Shown one piece after another: positions 27,481 to 39,400 of a stretch of 63,405 nucleotides of DNA. Each line of letters starts with the position of its first letter. The first letter of the stretch is position 1. The stretch is from Kiritimatiellia bacterium (GTDB taxonomy: Bacteria > Verrucomicrobiota > Kiritimatiellia > RFP12 > UBA1067), in assembly GCA_017406465.1 (NCBI GenBank), contig JAFQYM010000021.1:1-63405 (forward strand). The letters run 5' to 3'. Under the pieces are notes generated by a model. The model was not told where the DNA came from. It saw nothing but the letters and a program-made list of their open reading frames with translations, and did no database searches. The position numbers and the translations under genes are program-made.

Positions 27481-30400
27481 ATGATGAACATGAAGCGAGT
27501 GATGATGATTGCCGCGCTGCTGTCAGTGGTTGCGCCGAACATGTTCGCTGCAACGTTCTACACGAACGAGGTGGATGGCGTGAAGTGGATCTACGCCGTT
27601 TCAGACGGCAAGGCGACGCTCGGCGGCGGAAATTCATCCACTCCGGCGATTGCAGGCAATCCCTCTGGCAAGGTCAAGATACCGTCTGTCTTGGGTGAAA
27701 CGCCAGTTGTCGCCATTGCGAGCTATGCGTTCAGTGGGAAGACGGGAATCGAAGAATTTGTTGTTCCTAATAGCGTGCAAAGTATCGGGTACAGTGCTTT
27801 TGGAGGTTGCCCGAACATCCGTTCTATGACTCTGCCCTTCGTAGGGGCGTGTCGTGGGAACGCCAATGGACAAGGTGACAACTTCGGCTATGTGTTTGGC
27901 TCTTCCTCCGGTAGTACCGGATGTACCAGCGTTCGACAGAATTACTACTACAACAACGGCAACAACTCCTCCTATTCGACCTACTATATTCCGACGAGTC
28001 TCACATCGGTGACGATTACGGACGAGACGCTTCTGCGTCCCTACGCTTTTCAGAACTGTTCCATGTTGACAAACATCGCTGTGAATGGCGAAGTGGCGAG
28101 TGTAGGAGACTATGCATTCAGCGGGTGCACCGGACTTCGGTCGTTCACAATGCCGGTCTCCGCGACGTCAATTGGCGGTTTTGCGTTCAGCGGGTGTTCG
28201 TCGATCCCCGAATTGATAGTTCCCGCAAACGTACGCTCCGTTGGCTCGTATGCATTTCAAGATTGCTCAAAGTTGTCGTCTGTCCGCATCCTTTCAGATT
28301 ATGCCGCCGTCGGCCAATACGCCTTTTCAGGTTGCCCTGCAACCATATTCGATACCACGTCTATTCCTGGATTGAAATTGATCGATGGCTATGTTGCCGG
28401 TACGGAGACGGCGCTGTCCGGCGTTATAGATCTTTCGGAGATGCGCGGCGTGGCGGATAATGCGTTTTCCGGCAACACGAAAATCACAAAGGTTGTATTG
28501 CCGGATGGCATGATGCTCGTCCCTGCAAATGCATTTTCTGGCTGCACATCACTCACGAGCATCACAATACCAGACACGGTTAAAACTATCAGTTCAAGTG
28601 CGTTTAACGGCTGCGCTGCGCTCACCAGCATAACGATTCCTGATGGAACGACAAGCATTGGCGATTATGCATTCTACGGGTGCAGGAAATTATTGTCGGC
28701 CAATATTCCTGAAAAAGTGACGAAAGTAGGGAATTACGCTTTTGCGAATTGCACTGCCCTGAGAAGCGTAAATATTCCCACCGCGCTTGCCGATATCGGA
28801 ACAGGTGCATTTGCGAACGATTCGGCACTTGCAACAGTGAACATCAGCGACCTGGCGGCCTGGTGTCGTATCACTTTCGCAGACTTCGATTCCAATCCAA
28901 CGCGCTATTCCCATTCGCTGACTCTTGACGGAAAAGTTCTCCGCGATATTGTGATTCCCGACGAAATCCAGAAACTCAATCCAAAGGTATTCACCGACAA
29001 CTTCGCACTGACAAGCGTTATCGTGCCAGAGGGCGTGCCGAACATTCCCGTCGACGCCTTTATTGGTTGCCGCGGGATCACGAACATGGTTCTCCCGGAA
29101 AGTATCGCAGACATCGGCGAAGCGGCGTTTCAGGATTGCACAAACTTGACGACTGTAGCCATCCCCATTGCTGTCACGAACATTTCAAAGCACGCGTTCT
29201 ATGGAAATAGCGCATCCATGGGACTTGTGGAACTGATACTTCCCGAAAATGTGATTTCAGTGGGGGAAGGTGCTTTTCAGAATTGTGCAAACCTCGCAAT
29301 GGTTGCATTTCCGGAAAGCCTTGCTGCAATTGGCCCGTATGCCTTTGCCGGATGCCATCGTCTTGACAGTCTCGAACTTCCTGCAAACTTGGCGACGATT
29401 GGAAACTACGCATTCCAAAACTGCACGGGCTTTACTCAAATTGAAATCCCCGGCAGCGTTTCAAGCATTGGGCAGTATGGTTTTTACAACTGTGCGAACC
29501 TCACAAACGTCATCGTCCACAGCGGACTTACGAGCATCGGAAACTCTGCATTCGCCGGAAGCGGCGGATTGACGGTTTCTCTCGCCGAGGATGTCACGAC
29601 AGTCCGGAATTCACTTTTCTCTTCCTGCGGCGGCATCACGAACGTTGTTTTCACGGAGGCGGTGACGAACATCGACAACTACGCTTTCCAAAACAGTACG
29701 CTCCTGGCTGGTCTCAACCTCCCCTCGTCGTTGAAACGAATCGGACAATACTCCTTCTATGGATGCACGGGGCTTTCAGAGGTCGTCATCCCGGAGGGCG
29801 TGACAAGTATCGGACAATACGCCTTTGCCAACTGCACAAAGCTCGTCCGCGTCGTCCTTCCATCGACGGTCAAGGCCGTCGGACAGAATACGTTCAGCGG
29901 CTGTTCGCGTCTTGCTGGAATTGAAATGGCAGAAGGCACCACGGCGATTGGAAACTATGCGTTCCGCAACTGCACGGGCTTAAAGAACATCGACCTTCCG
30001 TCAACGGTGCGGACGGTTGGTGAATATGCCTTTGAAGGGTGCTCGAACCTTGGGACGGTTTCGTTCCCAGACGGACTGACGACAATCGGCAACTACGCTT
30101 TCCACAATTGCCGCAAACTTTCGGGGATTGACATTCCGGCATCGGTGACACGGATTGGAAACTACGCCTTTGCGGGATGCAATACCCTGTCCGAATTGAT
30201 CATTCCAGATGGTGTGCGGAGTGTTGGAAGCTATGCATTCCACTCCTGCACCAACCTCATGTCGTTGTCTGTTCCTGCCAGTGCTACAAACATCGGCTGG
30301 CATGCATTTGCCGCTTGCAGCAATCTGGCGCAGGTGACGCTATTGACAACGCCGTCGCACTTCATTCCTGCATCAGACTTGTCGCTGACCGGTTTCGACT

Positions 30401-33400
30401 GGACTCTAACCGACGGCGACACGATCCAGGCAGACACTAAGAAGTTCTATAGCGAAATGACACAGGAGGCGACGGGACAGGGCGTTATTTCATTCGAGTG
30501 GAGAACACCGGGTTATTGGTATCACAGCAACTATTACAACGAAGATTATTTTAACAGTTATGGATATTTCAGTCTGTCTGTGGATTACTCCGAATACAGC
30601 TATGGCTCATATTATTCCGATTCGTGCAATTCGGAAACGTGGGTTCCAGTGTCGATTTCGATGTCAAGCGGCGGTCGGCATACTGTTGACTGGTTTTTCG
30701 ACTGGGATCGTTCTGCCGTGAGCAACGGGGATGTCGATCCCTCGAAAGACTTTGGCAACATTCGTTCACTGTCCTTTGTGCCCAGCCGTGGAGGGAACGG
30801 CAATGGCGTGAACGGCACGGTGGTTGGCGCATCGGCCTTTGAGGGATGCGTGAATTTGTCGCGAGTCAACATTGCGGACGTCGGTGCTTGGTGCGGGACG
30901 ATCTTCGAGAACGCATGGGCGAACCCGCTGCGGTACGCTAAGCGTCTATACGTCGGCGGCAACGAGGTTAAGAACCTTGTCATCCCTGACACGGCTAATG
31001 CCGTTGCTGGATGGGCTTTTGCCGACTGCGGCAGTATTACGAACATCGTGATCCCAGAAGGGCTTACGAGTATCGGCACCCATGCGTTCCAGAATACGGC
31101 CATCGGCGAAATCTCTTTGCCGCCGTCTGTCACGAATGTCGGCACTTTCGCATTCGCAGGCTGTGACGGCGTGAAATCCGTAAGCATTCCGGCTGGGCTG
31201 AGAAAGATAAACGATTTTGCCTTTTCTGGACAGCCGAAAGTCGTGTCTGCCGCGCTGCCGTCCAGTACGGCGCTATCGAAGTTCTTGCCGGATTCGCTCG
31301 ACGCCCTCCGTGAAATCACGATAGCCGACGGCGAGACAGGAGTTGTTGACGAGGCTTTCGCAGGATGCTCGGCGCTTGAAGCCTTGACAATCCCCGACAC
31401 TGTGAAAACAATTGGACGATCGGCATTCAAGGATTGCGCACAACTGACAACGGTCCAGATCCCTTCATCTGTAAATGCTATCGACTACGATGCGTTTGAC
31501 GGTTGCGGCAGACTCCGCGAAATCTCTGTCGGCAGCGGTAATGTATCCTACTTTTCCGAAGATAGAGTCCTTTTCGACGAGCGCGGTACAGGGCGGAAAC
31601 TGGCCCGTTGCCCAGAGGCACTATCCGTCAAGGATTATCCAATTCCCGACGGCGTGACGTGTGTTGGCGAGTATTCGTTCAGGAACTGCGTCAATATCGA
31701 GAAGGTGACGATTCCGGCCTCCATGACGAATGTCGGGGTGCGGGCGTTTATGAATTGCGGTTTTCTCGCCGCCTTTGATGTTGCAGAGGAGAATCCTGTC
31801 TACAAGTCCATCGACGGTGTTCTCTTCTCCAAGGACGGCAAGACGCTCTTGCGGTTCCCTCCGGCCAAGGCGGGACACTACGATATCCCTGACGGCGTAG
31901 AAGCCATCGCCACGTATGCGTTTGAGGGATGCAGACGACTTTCCAGCCTGTCGTTCGGTGCTGACGTGAAGTCAATCGAGGCGTGCGCCTTTGATGGATG
32001 CACGGTTCTAGCCCTGACGGTCTTGAATGATGGTCTCAAGCGTATTGGCGATTATGCGTTTAAAAGCTGTACTTCGCTTGCGGCGTTGACCATTCCAGAG
32101 AGCGTCACATCGCTTGGCGAAGGAGCTATTGACGGTTGCGACCAGCTTGAAAGTCTGTCCGTGCCGGAAAACATTGCGATCAAGCCGAAGAACCTCGGTG
32201 GAATAATTCGCGGCAATGTTTCCCTCTACCGTGGTTGCATCTACAATGTTACAAACGACTTGGTTGTGATGGGGGGCGCGACGCTGAGGATTCCGTCCGG
32301 CGTCGTTTTGAAGATGAATTCATGGCGTTCTATCGCTGTCCTCAAAGGAGGGCGTCTTGTGACAACAGGCACCCGCGCCGCACCGGTCGTCATAACATCC
32401 AGTAAAGACGACGAATTTGGCGGCGACGCGAACGGGGATGGGAACGCATCGACACCGCAGAGTGGCGACTGGGGCGGTCTCCGCATTCAGGGCGAGGCGG
32501 AACTAGCATACACGCGCATCAGATATGGACAGTCATCGTATGGGCCGGGTGTCGTCAGCCTCTCCAATTATCAATACTACGACGATTACTATTACTATGG
32601 AGAGGACGCCGAATGGACGGATTTCGCAAATTACTATGACGACGAAGCAAGATTGACGATGGATGGCTGCATCGTTGAGCACTCTACGGATGACTGGAGT
32701 GTTGGTGTCTGCAATGAAGGAGGCAACGTTGTCGCCAGAAATTGCGTATTCTTCGACTTGCCGTCCTGCGTGTATGGCTATGGACGCTATGTCAACAACA
32801 GCTACGACAGCTACACCATGGCAGGCCAGACGAACCATTTTGTCAACTGCGTGTTCCACGGCTGCAACAGTGTCGTCATGGATGACTGGTACAACGTTGA
32901 CTCGACCGCTGCCGTGTTTGACAACTGCGTTTTCTCTGAAATGGTTGAATGGGTCGGAGGCTACGGAGAGTCGATTCCGTCCGATCTCGTCTTCCGCAAC
33001 TGTTGCTTCTGGAACCCGGGCGACGGGTTCTATCCGATCCAGACGAACAACTACATAGGCGTCTCCGGCAACATCTGTGGCAATCCGCGCTTTGAGAAAG
33101 CTAATGCCGGCGATTTCCACATCAAGACCGGCTCGGCGTGCATCGATGCCGGACACGAACATCTTGCCCCCGCTCGAGACTACTTCGGTCAGCCGCGCAA
33201 CGGCGCACCCGACATCGGCATCCATGAAATCCAGGTTCGTCCAGTGAACGACGTCGACCTCGCCGCGCTCGCCGTTTCATGCGACGCGCAGGCGACTGTC
33301 GGACAGCCGATAACCGTCACTTGGACGGTCGGCAACGTCGGCACCGAGGACATTTCCGATGAATGGCGAGATGTCGTCGAGCTGATAGACTCGCACGGCG

Positions 33401-36400
33401 GCGTCGTCGTTCTCGGCGAACATACAATGCTGGGAGGTGTCGTCGCAGGAGGCAACAAGACGGCCACCGCCACGTTTGCCGTCCCCGTCGTGACCCCGGG
33501 ACAGGCGCGAATCCGCGTGCGCGCAAACTACCTGCGCGACATCTACGAAGGCTCGCTTACGGCGAACAATGCGTGCACGGGAGAGGGGTTCATCTGGATT
33601 GTCGTAGATGAAGTGATGGCTGACGGGTTGCATGAAGGAGCAATACGGGACAATCAGCCAACAGTGCTCAAGGTCAATGTCGATGCGAGCAATGAATCGC
33701 GAATGCTCAAGCTGTCAGTGCCGAAAGGCTGCCAGATAAAATATGGTTTTGGCTTTGTTCCGAAGGGGATGTCGTATTCCGGGAACTTGGTCTCGGACGG
33801 CGAGGCGGCTTTCATTCGTGTGCCAGAAGAAGTGTCGGAAGTGTTTATTTCCTTGGAATGCAAGGATGGCGGGGCGTATGCGATAAGTTCCGAGGCGGAC
33901 AGGACCGCTGTGTCGGCAATCGAGCCGTCGTCGATCGAACCTACGGGAGTGACGGCCGTTAACGTGTCCGGGACCGGATTTGCGAATACGAACAGGATTT
34001 GGTTGGTAAGCGGATCTTCGCGCGTTCCTGTTGCCGCGGTTTATCATTCGTCGGAAAGCCTTACCATGGAGATTGTCGGGAACAACCTCCTTGCCGGCAA
34101 TCATTATGGCCTCATGATCGGCGACGGAGACGGCGCGTTGCTGATGGAAGATGCGCTTTATGTGAAGACGACCAAAGGCGAGGGAAAGTTGTCGGCAAGG
34201 CTGATCGTCCCGGACTCTGTGCGAAAAGGCCGTATGATGACTGGATATGTGGAGTATTCCAACATCGGAACCGCAGATATGAATTCGCCGATATTCAAGA
34301 TATCGGGCAGCAAGGACGGGACTCTTGTTGGTCTCAAGAGCGTTCACGAGAAGTTGCATGAATATGTCAAGATGGTAGGGATCTCTCGCTCCTATCCGTA
34401 TGGATTGCTCAAGGTGGGTGAGACGGTTAGACTTCCATTCTATTACGCCGTGAAAGGTGATTACGAGTTGAAATTGTCGGTGACGGACGAAGCATCATCG
34501 CAGAAGCGCCCCGGTGCATTCCCGACGTGGCAGTCTTTTTGCGCGGGCATCGCTGATTCTGCCACGGCATTGAACAACGGCATGAACGAAATATATGACT
34601 TTGTTGCTCTTTATGACTATACGATGCGAAAAGCCTACAAGCAGCAAACAGGTGTCATAAATGTGGTTGTAATCGAGAACAACACGGACGAGGTTCTGCC
34701 TGGTGCGCGCTGGGTTGTCGAGGACACAAACAGTTGCATAGTCGCACATGGCGTTACAGACGAACGCGGTCGCTTTTCGGTCAACACGTTGGAAACGAAT
34801 GAGGTTTACAGAGTCAAGATGCAAGGGTTGCAGGGAGAGAGCGATTGGCTTGAACCATCCTGCGAGGATGCGCGGAATTGTGTGATTTACTCTGCGCCTT
34901 ATTCAAAGCTGAACTGTTGGATCGATGGCGTTGACAATGATGTGGCAAAGGTTTGCCTAATCGACAGTTCGGGTGGTAGCGTTTACGCTGCGGAATTAGT
35001 CAATGGCGAGTGTGAACTTACCAATTTGGTCGATGATGTCTATTCCGTGCGTGTCGTAGTGGACGGATTCCATTCCGTGACGGATGTGTGTCAGGTTGTT
35101 GTTGAATCTGGAATCGCCACGCCAAGTGAATTGAGGCTGCATGCCTCTCCGGCAGGGAAAGTCCGAATTACATTGGTTGACGGCGCCGGAGACAATGTTG
35201 CAGGGCAAACGTGCATGCTGCGCGATGTGGATACGGCGGCGCAGTTTTCGTCGTGTTCAGACAAGGATGGTGTCGTGTGTTTTGCATTGCCACGCGGCCG
35301 GTATCGGTTCAATGTCGGCGAAGGGCATTCCGTCGCCGATGACATTGTGATTGACGTGACCGAGAATTGTGTCAGCAGCCGTGATGTCTTAGTCTCCGAG
35401 ACTCCGTTTTCCGCCATGGGGGCGGTTGGCTTGTCGCCGCTTTCGGCGGAATTTGCATTTAACGATGCTGAGAAATATGGACGAGTCGCTTCTGTTCTGT
35501 GGGATTTTGACAATGATGGGACATACGAAGCAGGAGGACATTGTGTAACTAATGTTTACACGACGCCTGGATTTTATGATGTTGGCGTCAAACTTGTTTG
35601 CGAGGATGGAACCGAAAAGACGTTTTGTAGAAGAAAATGCGTCGAGGTCTGGGAGAGCGAAATCGTTGAGCCAACGGATAATACAGTTGTCCTTGACAGT
35701 TCATCTGGCTATGAAGTCTCATTTGTGAACGAGACCAACGTTGTTCTTACTGCAATTGGGAATGTGTTCCCTGTGCCGATATGCGCGAACATGAATATTG
35801 TCATCCCTCCACACTTGCTAGATCCCATGGAAGTGGTTTCAGTGGAAGTTCTAGGAGATAAGACATTGTCATTGGCTACACGCGCCATGCCCATGCAGTC
35901 GGCTTATAAACGCCTTAGGTTGATGTCGTCAAGTCAACGTCTTGCGGCATCTTCCGAAGTAAAGGGCATGTTGAATAAGCCAATCAATTCGCCTAAAAGA
36001 ACGTTCTGGCTCAAGAAAACGGAGTCGGACGGAGATGTGAGGACCGGATTTGACGGATCTTTGGAGTTGTCATTTACGGTTGATTGCTCAGATGGCGAGA
36101 TCAGGTGCGTTACTTGCGATGCAGAGTTCGCCGGGAAAGCTTCAATATCAATACATGCATCTGGGAGCAAGCGGTCTAGGCAGATATGGGTGAAGAGACG
36201 TAATTTGACGAAGAAGAGGCGGTTCGCTTCTCCAGTTCCGATCCTTGACGATGTTGTTCTTATCGGCATGGTGCCATTTAGGTTCGCGGCGCGAGTGCGA
36301 GGGGAGTTTGACTTGGAGGGCGAGATCGCCGCTACGTGTACGGTGAGGGATTCTATAGTTTGGCGCAAGGGATACGGAGCCAGTAACGATTTCTCAAAAA

Positions 36401-39400
36401 ATATCCAACCCGTGACAGCTGGCTTGGTTGGGTCGGCAGAAGCAAAGATAGGTGTGGAATTTACGGGCGCACTTGGCGTGGCAAAAGATGTAAATGGCTA
36501 TGACTATGGGGTTTCGATATTTGACATGTCGATCTTTGGTGGATTGGGCGTTAGGTTGGATGCAAAAGTTGATACCGATGAACTTGTACCTGATAGTTAT
36601 GAGTTTAGGGTCGGACCGTTCGTAGACATCCTCATGAATTTGCTACATGTATATGCTGGTGAGAATTTCGATTGGTCCGCATGGAAGATGCTTGATTTGC
36701 AGACAATGCGCGATTATCCAGAATGGGCCAGCCTGATATACTTCAAGTGGGATTCGCCGAAGCCCAGATTCTCCAGAAAATCAGAGACGAGCAAGACGGA
36801 GCAGAAGTGGCGCTTTACATCCACTACGTCATTTGATCAGAATACCACAGAGTTGGTAGAACGGCGATGGGATGTTGGGAACCGAAAGAACGTTGCATCC
36901 AGCAAAGTGCTGACACAGACATTCACCAGAAAGGAGAATGAGTCAGTAAAATACAATATTGTTCTTCATGAGACGTATAGGGTAAAAGACAAACGCCTAT
37001 CGTGGTTGCCGACATTCTCGAAGCGGAAGGAATATACGGTAACGGTGCCAAAGAAAGACAAAGACCCTGGCGATCCGCCGGGCGGCGGCGGGGGCGGCGG
37101 CGGCGGAGACGGTGACGATGGCATCGGTGACAGCAGTGGTTCCGATGACGAGCCTGATGATGGGATGCAAGAAGATCCCCCATCCGAATCGCCTAATGAG
37201 GATGATGACGATCACCAGCGTGGAAGCGACGATGATGATCCAGAAAGCAACGTCGATGACAAGAAAGGCAATGTTCCGCAGTCCTGCGATCCGAATGAGA
37301 TGCGCGGACCGTTGGGCGTGGGCGAGCAACGGCATGTGAAACCTGGCGAGTGGATGGACTACACCATATACTTCGAGAACGCGACGAACGCGACGGCTGC
37401 CGCGCAGGATGTGTACGTGACTCTGCCCAAGGACGCGGGACTCGACTGGAGCACGTTCGAGCTGGGCGAGGTGGTGTTCGGCGACAACATCGACACCGGC
37501 CTCTCCGGATATTACGAGGGCGAGAGCACCTACGCGCTGCCTGGCACGAACTGGAGCGTCAGGACGGAAGTGACGCATTCCGGCGACAACGTCGTGTGGC
37601 ATCTGCGCATCGTGGATCCGACGACCGTCGACAACTATCCCGCCGACGCCTACGCCGGATTCCTTCCGCCGAACGACGAAACAGGTCGTGGCGAGGGACA
37701 CCTCCGCTACCGTGTGAGGGTCAGGGACGATGCCGCGGCAAACAGCGTCATCCACGCCACGGCAATCATCGAGTTCGACCCGCTCAACGGCAATAAACCC
37801 ATTGAGACCGATCCGGCGTGGTGGAACACAGTGGGTTCGCCGGGTGCGGCGTTTGCAGAAAGCGACGTTGAGGCGAGCGAGGGTGAGACGGCGACGATAA
37901 AGGTCATGGGCGGGAGCGCCGATGCGGCGGCGAGCGTGAAGGTGTATTTGACGTACAACACCGCCGCTGCGGCGGATGTGGATGTGGCGAAGGGAACGGT
38001 CGATGGCACAACGCCGAAGGGCGGGTTGAAGTTCCCGCTGACGCTCACGTGGGCGAAGGGCGAGATGGGGGAGAAGGTGATCACGATCCCGGTCAAGACC
38101 GACAAGACTGTGGAGGACGACGAATTCTTCACGCTACAGCTCGCGGAGGCCGTGGGCATGGAGCTCGGCGAGGAGCGGGTCTGCACGGTGACTATTCGCG
38201 ACATGAACGACAAGACGCTCAAGACCACCGTTACGCCCTACAAGCCGAAGAAGAACGAGATGGTAGCGACGAACAGCGTGACAGTCGCCTCTGGAAATGC
38301 AAAGGGCGGTTTCGTGTCCGGCACGGGCGAATACACGAGCGGATCTAAGCTGACGCTTACGGCGGAAGCAAGACCGGGCTGGGCATTCCAGGGGTGGCGT
38401 CTCAAGGACGGCGATGAGACGATCCTCTCCGACAAGGCGAAGTGGCAGGTCGTAGTCACGAACGACGAGGAGTACGTCGCCGTGTTCGAGAAGATTCCGT
38501 ATGTGCGCGGGCTGGCCGATCCCGCCGACGGTGGTAAGGTCTCGGGCAGCGCGCTCTGCCCTGCTGGCAAGAAGGTGACGCTGAAGGCGACGGCGAGCAA
38601 AGGCTTCGTGTTCACTGGGTGGGTTGATTCTCGGATAGCGATCGACGGTGAGCGGCTGCAGAAGGGTGCGGTCGAATACATAGCTACCACGCCTTCGCTC
38701 GTCGTCGACCGCTCAACCAAGCCGGCGAAGGATACGGCCACATCGACAACGATTACGAACGTGACGGACGACGCCACCTACTACGCCTGCTTCATCACCT
38801 CAGACGAGGACAAGGCGAGTATTGTCGCGGCGGCCGACGGTTGGATGCTGGAGCCTTGGGTGTCGAAGACCGAGACGCATGCGTTCACAACGAACATCTG
38901 GGCGGGCGTGTATCTTGAATGGCCCGTTGCTGCGAGCGCGCTCTCGGAGACGAAAGTGAAGGTGGCGGGGCTGCCGGCGGGATTGAAGTTCACCGACAAG
39001 CCGGTGACTTCGAAGATCGGGAGCGGCAAGACCGCCGTCATGGTGACGAATGTTCCCGCCAACACCATCTACGGCGCACCCACTGCGGCAAGCAAGATCG
39101 ACACGAAGACCGGAGCGGCGAAGCCGAGCGTGGTAAAGTTCACAGTTACAACGGCGGGCAAGTCGACGCAGACGTACCAGATTGACACGGTTGTCGATGC
39201 GTTGCCGACGTGGGCGCAGGGGACGTTCGCGGGCGGCATGACCGACGGCGGACAGGTCTCGCTCACGGTGAGCGTGGCTGGCAAGACGAGCGGCAAGGCG
39301 CTGGGCGACGGTCTCACCTACACGCTGGCGGCGCCGTACTACACCGGCTTCGAGATGACCGACGGCGTCTCCAACTTCCTCGCAGACGTCACTGCGACAT

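Noticed and set aside
27720..32200. Possible CRISPR-like periodic array
   Set aside because: The periodicity is about 69 bases, lies within an open frame and encodes LRR_5 repeats; there are no identical repeats with unique spacers.
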